Counted from the stretch's first letter, positions 31,614 through 42,000 are shown. The stretch is 64,000 nucleotides of DNA from Streptomyces sp. S.PNR 29 (GCF_030386795.1 NZ_JANUQM010000002.1:496001-560000), one strand, 5' to 3'. Numbers and translations are program-made. The notes: generated from the letters alone by a model not told the origin.

Positions 31614-32354
31614 ATGACTCGCAACGTCGTGATCAGTGGTGGTGGTACGGGAATCGGGCTGGCCGCGGCACACGCGTTCGCCGGGGACGGGGATCGCGTG
31701 CTGCTGGTCGGGCGACGGGCCGAGGTGCTGGAAGAGGCCGGTGTGCCCGGAGCCCTCACCTACGCGGCGGACCTCAGCAGGCCGCGCAGCGTCCGCGGTC
31801 TTGAGCGGTTCGTGGCCGCCGAGTTCGGCACCGTGGACGTGCTGATCCACAGTGCCGGAGGCGCCGGATACCTGGAACCCAAGGTGGACAGCGAGGAGCC
31901 GCTCGATGTGGTCCTGCACGACTGGACCCTCAACTTCGGGCTCAACACCCTCACCGCCGTGCTGCTCACCGAGGCCCTGAAGGACCGGCTCGCGGACCCC
32001 GGCGGGCGGGTGCTGTTCCTCAGCTCCATCGCCGCCTACCGGGGGACGGGCAGAGGGGCGTACGCGGCGTCCAAGGCCGCGCTGCATCCGTACGCCCATG
32101 CGCTGGCGCGGCAGTTGGGGCCGCGTGGCGTCACCGTGAACGTGGTCGCGCCGGGTTACATCGAGGACACCGAGTTCTTCGGGGACGCGATGACCGAGGA
32201 ACGGCGGGCCCAGCGCATCGCCGAGACCCTGGACGGGCGGGCCGGGACGCCCGGGGACGTCGCCGCCACCCTGCACTGGCTCGCCTCCCACGCGGCCGGC
32301 CACATCACCTCGCAGATCATCCAGGTCAACGGCGGCGCCGAACGCGGCCACTGA
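31614..32354 (+). CDS. Short-chain dehydrogenase/reductase
   Basis: 246 residues. The Rossmann cofactor loop is NVVISGGGTGIGLAAAHAF at the N-terminus, with RRAEV further on suggesting NADP preference. The active site is complete: Ser in FLSSIAAYRG, Tyr and Lys in YAASKAAL. The C-terminal HWLASHAAGHITSQIIQVNGG is the classical SDR ending, FabG-like. Substrate cannot be predicted. It ends 6 bp before the convergent MscS gene. Confidence 0.92.
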   Translation: MTRNVVISGGGTGIGLAAAHAFAGDGDRVLLVGRRAEVLEEAGVPGALTYAADLSRPRSVRGLERFVAAEFGTVDVLIHSAGGAGYLEPKVDSEEPLDVVLHDWTLNFGLNTLTAVLLTEALKDRLADPGGRVLFLSSIAAYRGTGRGAYAASKAALHPYAHALARQLGPRGVTVNVVAPGYIEDTEFFGDAMTEERRAQRIAETLDGRAGTPGDVAATLHWLASHAAGHITSQIIQVNGGAERGH

Positions 32355-32360
32355 CCGCCG

Positions 32361-33476
32361 TCAGCGCTCCGGCCGGGACGCCCCGTGGTAACGGCGCTGG
32401 CCGGGCACGCCGTCCGGTGAGATGCGGGCGCCGTCACGGCTCGGCGGCAGGACCGCGTCAGCCGTGTTGACGCGGGGCAGGGCGTAGGGGTGCTCGTCGG
32501 CGAGCCAGCGGATCATCTGCTCGCGGACCTTGACCCGTACCGTCCACAGGTCGTCCGCGTCCTTCGCCGTGACCAGGGCCCGCACCTGCATGGTGTTCGG
32601 GGTGGTGTCGGTGACGTCCAGGCCGTAGGCGCGGCCGTCCCAGGCGGGGCACTCGCGCAGGATGTCGCGGAGCTTCTCGCGCATTGTCTCCACCGGCGCC
32701 GTGTGGTCCACGTGCCAGAAGACGATGCCGGTCATCTGCGGGGTGCCGCGCGACCAGTTCTCGAACGGCTTGGACGTGAAGTACGACACGGGCATCGTGA
32801 TCCGGCGCTCGTCCCAGGTGCGCACGGTCAGGAAGGTCAGGGTGATCTCCTCGACCGTGCCCCACTCGCCGTCCACCACCACCGTGTCGCCGATGCGCAC
32901 CATGTCGCCGAAGGCGATCTGCAGCCCGGCGAACAGGTTGCTGAGCGTGGACTGGGCGGCGACACCGGCGACGATGCCGAGGATGCCGGCCGAGGCCAGC
33001 AGTGAGGCGCCCGCCGCGCGGAACGCCGGGAAGGTCAGCAGCATCGCCGCGACGGCCACCACGCCGACGATCGCGGAGACCACCCGCATGATCAGCGTCA
33101 CCTGGGTGCGTACCCGGCGGACCCGGGCGGCGTCCCGGTGGGCGCGGGCATAGCGGGTGTACGTCGTCTCGACCACCGCGGCGGCGATCCGGATCACCAG
33201 CCAGGCCGCCGATCCGATCAGCACCAGCGTCAGCGTCCGGCCGATGCCGGCCTGGTGGCTCTCCAGCAGCCGCGCCTGGTCGTACGACCCTCTCAGCAGC
33301 GCCGCGCACAGCACCAACTGGTAGGGGATGCGGCCACGGCGCAGCAGACCCCACAGCGGGGTCTCGTGGTGCCGTTCGTCGGCCTTGCGCAGCAGGAGGT
33401 CGGTGGCCCAGCCGATCACCAGCGTGATCACGACCGAGCCGCCGACCACGATCAGCGGGCGAATCACGTCGTCCAT
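32361..33476 (-). CDS. MscS-family mechanosensitive channel
   Basis: 371 residues from the ATG at 33476 (MDDVIRP); the frame is open 23 codons upstream. There are about four membrane segments: residues 8-24, 50-64, 82-100 and 140-160. The pore-lining helix and beta domain follow (LLASAGILGIVAGVAAQSTLSNLFAGLQIAFGDMVRIGDTVVV), a close match to the MscS signature. The C-terminal alpha/beta domain includes WDGRAYGLDVTDTTPNTMQVRALV. These channels release solutes on hypo-osmotic shock. Arg-rich tail of about 25 residues. Confidence 0.92.
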   Translation of the reverse strand: MDDVIRPLIVVGGSVVITLVIGWATDLLLRKADERHHETPLWGLLRRGRIPYQLVLCAALLRGSYDQARLLESHQAGIGRTLTLVLIGSAAWLVIRIAAAVVETTYTRYARAHRDAARVRRVRTQVTLIMRVVSAIVGVVAVAAMLLTFPAFRAAGASLLASAGILGIVAGVAAQSTLSNLFAGLQIAFGDMVRIGDTVVVDGEWGTVEEITLTFLTVRTWDERRITMPVSYFTSKPFENWSRGTPQMTGIVFWHVDHTAPVETMREKLRDILRECPAWDGRAYGLDVTDTTPNTMQVRALVTAKDADDLWTVRVKVREQMIRWLADEHPYALPRVNTADAVLPPSRDGARISPDGVPGQRRYHGASRPER

Positions 33477-33583
33477 GCCTCCGAACCTAACCGGCCCGAC
33501 AAGGGCATGAACATGTGACTTCGCGGACGTTCCGGGTACTGCCACGATCCTGCGTTGTCATACCCGGCTGGCACCATGGCCTC

Positions 33584-34165
33584 ATGAACATCATGCTCTT
33601 TCACTCGACCCATGGCCTCAGGCCCGCGGTGCGCCAGGCCGCGGACCGGCTGCGTGACGCCGGGCACCAGGTGTGGACGCCGGACCTCTTTCAGGGACGG
33701 ACGTTCGACACGGTCGAGGAGGGCATGGCCCACCAGGACGAGATCGGCAAGGACGAGCTGCTGAAGCGGGCCGTCCTGGCCGCCGCACCCTACTCGGAGC
33801 GGGGGCTGGTGTACGCCGGGTTCTCGCTCGGCGCCTCCATCGCGCAGACCCTCGCCCTCGGCGACGACAAGGCGCGCGGGCTGCTCCTGCTGCACGGCAC
33901 CTCGGACCTCGCCCCGGACGTCTCCGTGGACGACCTGCCCGTCCAGCTGCACGTCGCCGAGCCGGACCCGTTCGAGACGGACGACTGGCTCAGCGCCTGG
34001 TATCTGCAGATGGGCCGCGCCGGCGCCGACGTCGAGGTCTACAGATACGCCGGGGCCGGCCACCTGTACACCGACCCCGACCTGCCGGACTACGACGAGG
34101 AGGCCGCCGAGGCCACCTGGCGGGTGGCGCTCGGCTTCCTGGAGTCGCTTCAGACCGGGTCGTAG
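33584..34165 (+). CDS. Dienelactone hydrolase-like alpha/beta hydrolase
   Basis: 193 residues from ATG 33584. The fold is DLH-like: [27 protein letters not shown] at the N-terminus, nucleophile elbow GFSLGAS, an Asp-containing EPDPFE, and His in [10 protein letters not shown]. In true dienelactone hydrolases the nucleophile is Cys (G-x-C-x-G); here it is Ser, so the protein is more likely a general carboxylesterase-type hydrolase. It is convergent with phoD: the last 16 bp overlap the 3' end of that gene. Confidence 0.85.
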   Translation: MNIMLFHSTHGLRPAVRQAADRLRDAGHQVWTPDLFQGRTFDTVEEGMAHQDEIGKDELLKRAVLAAAPYSERGLVYAGFSLGASIAQTLALGDDKARGLLLLHGTSDLAPDVSVDDLPVQLHVAEPDPFETDDWLSAWYLQMGRAGADVEVYRYAGAGHLYTDPDLPDYDEEAAEATWRVALGFLESLQTGS

Positions 34166-35820
34166 GTGCGCTCGACCTTCTGGGTTCCGCTGCGCGTGCG
34201 GTAGGAACGGGCCCAGGTGGAGGTCGCGTCGCGCCGCGTGCGGTCGGACAGGACGTAGTAGTCCATCTGCGCGCGGTCGGCGGTGAGGTCCAGCACGCCG
34301 TAACCGTGGCGGTCGGTGTCGACCCAGTGGACGTGCCGGTTGGCGGCGCGGATCACCGGCGCGGCGACCGCGGAGACCGTGCCCTCGGGGACCTTCACGA
34401 TGTCGTCGAGGTTGTCGGACGTCACCGAGGTGACGACGAACTCCGTGGCGGCCGAGGCGGACAGCGGGTAGGTCCCCGCGTCGTACGGCACGTCGTTGGC
34501 CCAGGCCATGTGGATGTCGCCGGTCAGGAACACCGTGTTGCGGATCGCGTGGGCGCGCAGATGGGCCAGCAGCTCGCGGCGGTCGTCGGTATAGCCGTCC
34601 CACTGGTCGGTGTTGAGGGCGAGGCCCTCCTGCGGCAGCCCGAGCAGCTTGGCCAGCGGCCTCAGCAGATCGGCGGAGAGCGATCCGATCGCGAACGGCG
34701 AGATCATCACCGAGTTGCCGACCAGCCGCCAGGTGGTGTCGGACGCCTTCAGTCCGGCCTTCAGCCAGTCGAGCTGGGCACGGCCGGTGATCGTACGGTT
34801 CGGGTCGTCGACCGAGCCGTTGCCGACGGAGACCTGCTGCGAGCGGAAGGAGCGCAGGTCGAGCAGCGAGAGGTCGGCGAGCTTGCCGAAGCGCAGGCGG
34901 CGGTAGGTGGTGCCCGCGACCGCCGGGCGCACCGGCATCCACTCGAAGTAGGCCTGCTTGGCGGCGGCCTGGCGGGCGGACCAGGTGCCTTCCGTGCCCT
35001 CGGTGTGGTTCTCGGCGCCGCCGGACCAGGCGTCGTTGGCCATTTCGTGGTCGTCCCAGATCGCGATCACCGGGGCTGCCGCGTGAAGGGCTTGCAGGTC
35101 CGGGTCGGTCTTGTAACGGCCGTGCCGGGTGCGGTAGTCGGCGAGGGTGAGGATCTCGTGGGTGGGCGCGTGCGGTCGGACGACGGTGCCGCGCGTGCCG
35201 TACTGGCCGGTGCCGTACTCGTAGATGTAGTCGCCCAGGTGCAGCCAGGCGTCCAGGTCGCCGCGGGCCGCGAGATGGCGGTACGCGGCGAAGTAGCCGC
35301 CCTCCCAGTTGGCGCAGGAGACCACGCCGAAGCGCAGGCCCGTGACGGCCGCGTCGGTCGCGGGGGCGGTACGGGTGCGGGCGACGGGGGAGTCGGTGCC
35401 GCCGGCGGAGAAGCGGAACCAGTAGTCGGTGGCGGGTTCCAGGCCGCGGATGTCCGCCTTGACGGTGTGGTCGGAGGCTGCCGTCGCGGTGACCGAGCCC
35501 TTGGCGACGATGGTGGTGAACGCCCTGTCCTTGGCGACGATCCAGCCGACCTCGGTGTCCGGACCGGCTCCGGAGCCGGGTATGGCCTCGGGGGTCGGCG
35601 TCACACGGGTCCACAGCAGGATGCCGTCGGGCAGCGGATCGCCGGATGCCACTCCGTGCAGGAAGGCGGGGGCGTCGGCGGCGGCGCGGGCGGGCAGCGC
35701 GGCGGTGAGCGGGCCGGCCAGGGCGGCGGTGGCGGCCGCGGCCTTGACGACCGTACGGCGGCGCGGCTGGGGCGAGTTGGCTTCGTGGGCGCTCTCGGAT
35801 GATCTGAGTCTACGAGTCAC
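34150..35820 (-). CDS. phoD: Secreted alkaline phosphatase, PhoD type
   Basis: 556 residues. A twin-arginine signal peptide is clear: RRTVVK (21-26), a hydrophobic stretch to about residue 43, and likely cleavage after ARA near 46. The mature part has the PhoD N-terminal fibronectin-like domain ([20 protein letters not shown]) and the catalytic region [42 protein letters not shown] and [10 protein letters not shown], supplying the Asp/Asn/His metal ligands (Fe/Ca in this family). It hydrolyses phosphate mono- and diesters outside the cell. In S. coelicolor phoD is a PhoP target. The GTG start at 35820 has no Shine-Dalgarno and sits beside an 8+8 palindrome. Confidence 0.93.
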   Translation of the reverse strand: MTRRLRSSESAHEANSPQPRRRTVVKAAAATAALAGPLTAALPARAAADAPAFLHGVASGDPLPDGILLWTRVTPTPEAIPGSGAGPDTEVGWIVAKDRAFTTIVAKGSVTATAASDHTVKADIRGLEPATDYWFRFSAGGTDSPVARTRTAPATDAAVTGLRFGVVSCANWEGGYFAAYRHLAARGDLDAWLHLGDYIYEYGTGQYGTRGTVVRPHAPTHEILTLADYRTRHGRYKTDPDLQALHAAAPVIAIWDDHEMANDAWSGGAENHTEGTEGTWSARQAAAKQAYFEWMPVRPAVAGTTYRRLRFGKLADLSLLDLRSFRSQQVSVGNGSVDDPNRTITGRAQLDWLKAGLKASDTTWRLVGNSVMISPFAIGSLSADLLRPLAKLLGLPQEGLALNTDQWDGYTDDRRELLAHLRAHAIRNTVFLTGDIHMAWANDVPYDAGTYPLSASAATEFVVTSVTSDNLDDIVKVPEGTVSAVAAPVIRAANRHVHWVDTDRHGYGVLDLTADRAQMDYYVLSDRTRRDATSTWARSYRTRSGTQKVERTYDPV

Positions 35821-35822
35821 GG

Positions 35823-35864
35823 CCGATCAGGTTACTGATCGGTACAGGCGAAGAGCGGGCGAAC
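35823..35864 (-). promoter_or_regulatory. phoD upstream region: PHO-box-like direct repeats and palindrome
   Basis: On the minus strand GTTCGCC (35864-35858) and CTTCGCC (35853-35847) are repeated with an exact 11-nt period, as in streptomycete PHO boxes (consensus near GTTCACC). Just downstream CCGATCAG and CTGATCGG (35842-35835 and 35830-35823) form a perfect 8-bp dyad with a 4-bp spacer, directly in front of the GTG. The direct repeats also coincide with one arm of the neighbouring terminator. Confidence 0.4.
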
Positions 35865-35886
35865 CGGCAAAAGTTCGCCCGCTCTT
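35851..35886 (-). terminator. Terminator of the DsbA-like gene
   Basis: Perfect 14-bp arms (35851-35864 and 35873-35886, AAGAGCGGGCGAAC and complement) with an 8-nt loop CGGCAAAA, 15 bp beyond the stop of the thioredoxin-like gene. It would insulate phoD from read-through. Confidence 0.85.
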
Positions 35887-35901
35887 CCCCTCGCGGTCGG
35901 C

Positions 35902-36711
35902 TCAGCCCTTCAGAGCCGGTTCGATGACCGAGTTGAAGTCCTCCACCGTCATGGGCGGGTTCCCGCCGGAGGCGGTGAGCGTCTTGCCGTCCATCTTCAG
36001 GGTCGGGGTGCCCTGCACGCCGCTGTCGTCGAACTTGGCCGACATCTCCAGCGCCCACTTGTCGTAGGTGCCGTTCTTCACGGCGTTCTGGAACTCCTTG
36101 TTGTTCTTCAGGGCCGATACGGTGTTGGCCACCTTGATCAGGTAGGCGTCGTCCTTGAACTTGTCGTCGGACTCCTCGGGGTGCCACTTCGCCGAGTACA
36201 GCGCGTACTTGTACTCCAGGAAGGCCTCGGGGCCGACGTTCAGCGCGGCGCCCAGGGCGCTGAGGGCGTTCTTGGAGCCCTCACCGTTGTCGCTCTTGTC
36301 GATGAACGTGGCGCCGATGTACTGGATCTTGAACTTTCCGTCCTCGATGTCCTTCTCGACGGTCTTGCCGACGGTCTGCTCGAACTGGGCGCAGACCGGG
36401 CAGCGCGGGTCCTCGTACAGCTCCAGGGTCTTCTTGGCGCTCGACTTGCCGATGACGACGGTCGTGCCGTTCTTGCCGCTGGTGTTGGCGGGCTTCACGA
36501 GCTTGTCGTCCTTCGCGGCCTCCCACGCGGAGGGCTTGTTGGCCTGCATGACCGCGTAGCCGATGCCGCCGGCTATGGCCAGGACGCCGACGATGGAACA
36601 GGCGACGATGATCTGGCGCTTGACCTTGGCGCGCTTGGCCTCGCGCTCGCGCTCCTGGCGCAGGCGCTCACGGGCCGCCGTCTTCGCCGACTGGCTGTTC
36701 CGCTTGCTCAT
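35902..36711 (-). CDS. Membrane-anchored DsbA-like thioredoxin protein
   Basis: 269 residues from the ATG at 36711, which has GGAG upstream. A highly charged cytoplasmic N-terminus (about 1-32, Arg/Glu/Lys) is followed by one membrane helix at 33-54. The extracytoplasmic domain has a DsbA-type thioredoxin fold with the active-site motif CPVC at 104-107 (YEDPRCPVCAQFEQ) and the cis-proline region GVQGTPTLKMDG near the end. It probably catalyses disulfide formation or isomerisation in secreted proteins; a VKOR-like partner is not evident nearby. Confidence 0.9.
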   Translation of the reverse strand: MSKRNSQSAKTAARERLRQEREREAKRAKVKRQIIVACSIVGVLAIAGGIGYAVMQANKPSAWEAAKDDKLVKPANTSGKNGTTVVIGKSSAKKTLELYEDPRCPVCAQFEQTVGKTVEKDIEDGKFKIQYIGATFIDKSDNGEGSKNALSALGAALNVGPEAFLEYKYALYSAKWHPEESDDKFKDDAYLIKVANTVSALKNNKEFQNAVKNGTYDKWALEMSAKFDDSGVQGTPTLKMDGKTLTASGGNPPMTVEDFNSVIEPALKG

Positions 36712-36777
36712 GTTGGTGATCTCCATGGGGGACGCGCACACGTCGTGTGCGGGGTGGGTAAGGGGGACTGCTGGTGC

Positions 36778-37491
36778 TCAGGTGCTTGCCGGTCGGATGA
36801 GAGCGGCCGAGCACGGCGGTCCACGCCGTCCCAGGGAGTACGCGAGGATCCGGTCGCGTGCGGTGGTCGTACGGTGGCCGGCGCGCGGCAGGGGGCGCGC
36901 GGGGCCCGGCCGGCGGACCGTCACCGCCGCGACCGCCAGCAGCAGCGGCCGGAACGTGGTCGCGGCCACCGCCCGCAGCAGCTGGGCCAGCGCCCGCTCG
37001 CCGCGGCGCAGCCAGGCGGCGGCGAGGAGGCCGACGCCGATGTGCGCCCCGAGCAGCAGCCAGGCCGTGGCCGGTTCGGCGTGGGCGAGCAGGGCCGCGA
37101 GCCGCTCCCCGCCGGTGCCGGTGCCGGTCACCTGGGCCAGCGGTGCGCCCACGCTGGTGCCGTCGCCGCACAGCACGTCGAAGCCGACGGAGCGCAGCGG
37201 GCCGGCGACCGGGCCGCCCGCCCTGCCGTAGCAGACGTGCTGGCCGGTGGTGAAGACCGTGTCGGCGGCCAGCTCCAGCGGGATCAGCAGGGCGGCGATC
37301 CGCCCGAAGCTCCGCTCCCGGCCCGCCAGGCAGTACGCGAGGAGGAACACGGCGGCGGCGATCGCGGCCACCGTGTTCAGCGGCAGCGGGACCCCGGACA
37401 GCAGGACGTGCGACGCGGTGCTGAGCGTCACGACGAGTGCCGTGAACAGCGCCGCGCGTACGGCTCTGAGCTGGGTCCCGGATATGTCCAT
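36778..37491 (-). CDS. Integral membrane protein, unidentified
   Basis: About 237 residues from ATG 37491 (GTG 37512 is an alternative; neither has a good Shine-Dalgarno). Five or so hydrophobic segments lie near residues 12-32, 38-58, 64-78, 137-160 and 175-190. A cysteine-containing loop, GQHVCYGRAGGP and VGFDVLCGDGTS, lies between helices 3 and 4. The C-terminus is Arg-rich. I recognise no family. It is codirectional with the DsbA-like gene 66 bp downstream, so the two may be cotranscribed and the paired cysteines could be relevant. Confidence 0.65.
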   Translation of the reverse strand: MDISGTQLRAVRAALFTALVVTLSTASHVLLSGVPLPLNTVAAIAAAVFLLAYCLAGRERSFGRIAALLIPLELAADTVFTTGQHVCYGRAGGPVAGPLRSVGFDVLCGDGTSVGAPLAQVTGTGTGGERLAALLAHAEPATAWLLLGAHIGVGLLAAAWLRRGERALAQLLRAVAATTFRPLLLAVAAVTVRRPGPARPLPRAGHRTTTARDRILAYSLGRRGPPCSAALIRPAST

Positions 37492-37560
37492 AGCGAGAGA
37501 AGAGTCTGGCACGCGGTCCTGTAAGGGACCCTTAAAGGGTCCCGGTGAATGCCCTTTCCG

Positions 37561-38886
37561 TCACAGACCCGGAATCCGCCCGTTGCGGAACAGGTCCACG
37601 AAGATCTGGTGGTCGGTACGCGCGCGTGCGCCGTAGCTGTGCGCGAAGTCGACCAGCAGCGGTGCGAAGCCGTCCTCGTCGGCCGCGATCGCCGCGTCGA
37701 TGGCCCGCTCCGTGGAGAACGGCACCAGGGACTCGCCGGACTGGTCGTCCGCCGCCGAGTGCATCGTGGCCGTGGCCCGGCCCAGGTCGGCGACGACCTC
37801 GGCGATCTCCTCCGGGTCGTCGATGTCGCCCCAGTCGAGGTCCACCGCGTACGGCGAGATCTCGGCGACCAGCTGGCCCGCGCCGTCCAGCTCGGTCCAG
37901 CCCAGCCACGGGTCGGCGTGCGCCTGCAGGGCGCGCTGGGAGATCACCGTGCGGTGGCCCTCGTGCTGGAAGTAGTCGCGGATCGCCTGGTCCGTGATGT
38001 GCCGGGAGACGGCCGGGGTCTGGGCCTGCTTGATGTAGATCACCACGTCGTTCTCCAGCGCGTCGCTGTGGCCCTCCAGCAGGATGTTGTACGACGGCAG
38101 ACCCGCGGACCCGATGCCGATGCCGCGGCGGCCGACGACGTCCTTCACGCGGTAGGAGTCCGGGCGGGTCAGGGAGGTCTCCGGCAGCGTCTCCAGGTAG
38201 CCGTCGAAGGCCGCGAGCACCTTGTAGCGGGTGGCCGCGTCCAGCTCGATGGAGCCGCCGCCGGGCGCGAAGCGGCGCTCGAAGTCGCGGATCTCCGTCA
38301 TCGAGTCCAGCAGCCCGAAGCGGGTCAGCGAGCGGGCGTCACGCAGGGCGTCCAGGAGCGGGCCCTGGGCCGTGTCCAGGGTGAAGGGCGGCACCTCGTC
38401 GCTCTTGGCGCCGGTCGCCAGGGCGTGGATCCGCTCCCGGTACGCGCCCGCGTACACCTGCACCAGCTCGGTGATCTGGGCGTCGCTGAGCGCCTTCGCG
38501 TACCCGATCAGCGCCACGGAGGCGGCGAAGCGCTTGAGGTCCCAGGTGAAGGGGCCGACGTAGGCCTCGTCGAAGTCGTTGACGTTGAAGATCAGGCGGC
38601 CGGTCGCGTCCATGTAGGTGCCGAAGTTCTCCGCGTGCAGGTCGCCGTGGATCCACACGCGGGAGGTCCGGTCGTCCAGGAACGGTCCGCCCCGCTTGTC
38701 CGCCTCCAGGTCGTGGTAGAAGAGGCATGCCGTGCCCCGGTAGAACGCGAAGGCCGAGGCCGCCATCTTCCGGAACTTCACGCGGAACGCTGCCGGGTCG
38801 GCGGCCAGGAGCTCGCCGAAGGCGGTGTCGAAGACGGCGAGGATCTCCTCGCCGCGGTGCTCGTCGTTGAGCTGCGGGACCGACAT
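37561..38886 (-). CDS. DUF2252 family protein
   Basis: 441 residues from the ATG at 38886, supported by GGAGG 9 nt upstream. The kinase-like core has VWIHGDLHAENFGTY and FNVNDFDEAYVGPFTWDLKRFAAS, resembling the catalytic HGDxxxxN and metal-binding D of aminoglycoside phosphotransferases. GIGSAGLPSYNILLEGH and YIKQAQTP are other family motifs. A small-molecule or protein kinase function is plausible but unproven. It is transcribed away from dnaE. Confidence 0.85.
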   Translation of the reverse strand: MSVPQLNDEHRGEEILAVFDTAFGELLAADPAAFRVKFRKMAASAFAFYRGTACLFYHDLEADKRGGPFLDDRTSRVWIHGDLHAENFGTYMDATGRLIFNVNDFDEAYVGPFTWDLKRFAASVALIGYAKALSDAQITELVQVYAGAYRERIHALATGAKSDEVPPFTLDTAQGPLLDALRDARSLTRFGLLDSMTEIRDFERRFAPGGGSIELDAATRYKVLAAFDGYLETLPETSLTRPDSYRVKDVVGRRGIGIGSAGLPSYNILLEGHSDALENDVVIYIKQAQTPAVSRHITDQAIRDYFQHEGHRTVISQRALQAHADPWLGWTELDGAGQLVAEISPYAVDLDWGDIDDPEEIAEVVADLGRATATMHSAADDQSGESLVPFSTERAIDAAIAADEDGFAPLLVDFAHSYGARARTDHQIFVDLFRNGRIPGL

Positions 38887-38944
38887 CGCTGGGTGCCTCC
38901 TGGTGCATGACATGGGTGACGGCGCTTCGTCACATCCAACGGGC

Positions 38945-39056
38945 GAAGGTACGCGGGAGTGCCCGTGACCCTCGGATGAAGGTACGCGGGTCGGCCCCCG
39001 GAGTGTCAGTGCCGAGGCATAGACTTCGACGCTGTCTCAAAGACTGCAGCAGTCTT
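38945..39056 (+). promoter_or_regulatory. Candidate regulatory region of dnaE
   Basis: Two copies of GAAGGTACGCGGG (38945-38957 and 38978-38990) lie 33 bp apart. A -10-like TAGACT (39020-39025) follows. Then a perfect palindrome AAGACTGC-A-GCAGTCTT (39040-39056) sits within the likely leader, 43 bp before the dnaE start. It could be an operator or leader hairpin; it does not match the actinobacterial LexA box (GAAC...GTTC). Confidence 0.45.
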
Positions 39057-39099
39057 CCGGACAGCTCGCCGACGTACGTTTGCCTTGGAGGCCCGAGCC

Positions 39100-42000
39100 G
39101 TGTCAAAGCCGCCGTTCACGCACCTGCACGTCCACACCCAGTACTCGCTGCTGGACGGTGCCGCGCGGCTGAAGGACATGTTCAACGCGTGCAACGAGAT
39201 GGGCATGACGCACATCGCCATGTCCGACCACGGCAACCTCCACGGGGCGTATGACTTCTTCCACTCCGCGAAGAAGGCCGGAATCACCCCGATCATCGGG
39301 ATCGAGGCGTATGTCGCGCCCGAGTCGCGGCGCAACAAGCGCAAGATCCAGTGGGGCCAGCCGCACCAGAAGCGGGACGACGTCTCCGGTTCCGGTGGTT
39401 ACACCCACAAGACGATGTGGGCGGTGAACAAGACCGGCCTGCACAACCTCTTCCGGTTGTCCTCCGACGCGTACGCGGAGGGCTGGCTCCAGAAGTGGCC
39501 CCGGATGGACAAGGAGACCATCGCCCAGTGGTCCGAGGGGATCGTCGCCTCCACCGGCTGCCCCTCCGGGGAGGTGCAGACCCGGCTGCGTCTCGGCCAG
39601 TTCGATGAGGCGCTGAAGGCCGCCGCCGACTACCAGGACATCTTCGGCAAGGACCGCTACTTCCTGGAGCTGATGGACCACGGCATCGAGATCGAGCACC
39701 GGGTCCGCGACGGCCTGCTGGAGATCGGCAGGAAGCTGGGCATCCCCCCGCTGGTCACCAACGACTCGCACTACACGTACTCGCACGAGGCGGGCGCGCA
39801 TGACGCCCTGCTGTGCATCCAGACCGGCAAGAACCTCTCCGACCCCGACCGCTTCAAGTTCGACGGCACCGGCTACTACCTGAAGTCCACCGAGGAGATG
39901 TACGCCATCGACTCCTCGGACGCCTGGCAGGAGGGCTGCGCCAACACCCGGCTGATCGCCGAGATGGTCGACACCACGGGCATGTTCGAGAAGCGCGACC
40001 TCATGCCCAGGTTCGACATCCCCGAGGGCTACACCGAGGTCACCTGGTTCAAGGAGGAGGTCCGCCGCGGCATGGAGCGCCGCTTCCCCGGCGGCATCCC
40101 CGAGGACCGGCAGAAGCAGGTCGAGTACGAGATGGACGTCATCATCCAGATGGGGTTCCCGGGCTACTTCCTCGTGGTCGCCGACTTCATCATGTGGGCC
40201 AAGAACAACGGCATCGCCGTCGGCCCCGGCCGAGGCTCCGCGGCCGGTTCGATCGTCGCCTACGCCCTCGGCATCACCGACCTCGACCCGATCCCGCACG
40301 GCCTGATCTTCGAGCGGTTCCTCAACCCCGAGCGCGTCTCCATGCCCGATGTCGACATCGACTTCGACGAGCGCCGGCGCGTCGAGGTGATCCGGTACGT
40401 GACGGAGAAGTACGGCGCCGACAAGGTCGCCATGATCGGCACGTACGGCACCATCAAGGCCAAGAACGCGATCAAGGACTCCGCGCGCGTGCTGGGCTAC
40501 CCGTACGCGATGGGCGACCGCATCACCAAGGCCATGCCCGCCGACGTCCTCGGCAAGGGCATCCCGCTGTCCGGCATCACCGACCCGACCCACCCCCGCT
40601 ACTCGGAGGCGGGCGAGGTCCGGGCGATGTACGAGAACGAGCCGGACGTGAAGAAGGTCATCGACACCGCACGCGGCGTGGAGGGCCTGGTGCGGCAGAT
40701 GGGCGTGCACGCGGCCGGCGTGATCATGTCCAGCGAGACCATCACCGACCACGTCCCGGTCTGGGTGAGGCACACCGACGGCGTGACCATCACGCAGTGG
40801 GACTACCCGAGCTGTGAGTCGCTCGGCCTGCTGAAGATGGACTTCCTGGGCCTGCGCAACCTCACGATCATGGACGACGCCGTCAAGATGGTGAAGGCCA
40901 ACAAGGGGATCGATCTCAGTCTCCTGGACCTCCCGCTCGACGACCCCAAGACCTTCGAACTCCTCCAGCGCGGCGAGACCCTCGGCGTCTTCCAGTTCGA
41001 CGGCGGCCCCATGCGCTCGCTGCTGCGGCTGATGAAGCCGGACAACTTCGAAGACATCTCCGCCGTGTCGGCCCTGTACCGCCCGGGCCCGATGGGCATG
41101 AACTCCCACACCAACTACGCCCTGCGCAAGAACGGGCAGCAGGAGATCACGCCCATCCACCCCGAGCTGGAGGAGCCGCTCAAGGAGGTCCTGGACGTCA
41201 CCTACGGCCTGATCGTCTACCAGGAGCAGGTGCAGAAGGCCGCCCAGATCATCGCCGGCTACTCGCTCGGCGAGGCCGACATCCTCCGCCGTGTGATGGG
41301 CAAGAAGAAGCCGGAGGAGCTGGAGAAGAACTTCGTCATCTTCCAGGCCGGTGCCCGTAAGAACGGCTACAGCGACGAAGCCATCCAGGCACTCTGGGAC
41401 GTGCTGGTCCCCTTCGCCGGCTACGCCTTCAACAAGGCGCACTCGGCCGCGTACGGACTGGTCTCCTACTGGACCGCGTACCTGAAGGCGAACCACCCCG
41501 CCGAGTACATGGCCGCCCTGCTGACCTCGGTCAAGGACGACAAGGACAAGTCGGCCGTCTACCTCAACGAGTGCCGCCGCATGGGCATCCGGGTGCTCCC
41601 CCCGAACGTCAACGAGTCCGAGTCGAACTTCGCCGCACAGGGCGACGACGTGATCCTCTTCGGCCTCTCCGCCGTCCGCAACGTGGGCACGAACGTCGTC
41701 GAATCGATCATCAGGTGCCGCAAGGCCAAGGGGAAGTACGTCTCCTTCCCGGACTACCTCGACAAGGTCGATGCCGTGGTCTGCAACAAGCGCACCACCG
41801 AATCGCTGATCAAGGCCGGTGCCTTCGACTCGATGGGCCACACCCGCAAGGGCCTGACCGCCCAGTACGAGCCGATGATCGACAACGTGGTCGCGGTCAA
41901 GCGCAAGGAGGCCGAGGGCCAGTTCGACCTCTTCGGCGGCATGGGCGAGGAGCAGAGCAGCGAACCGGGCTTCGGGCTCGACGTGGAGTTCTCCACCGAG

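Noticed and set aside
33464..35614. Long frames on both strands over phoD and the hydrolase gene
   Set aside because: Arg/Gly/Pro-rich translations without homology; the phoD and DLH-like frames have motifs and signal sequence.
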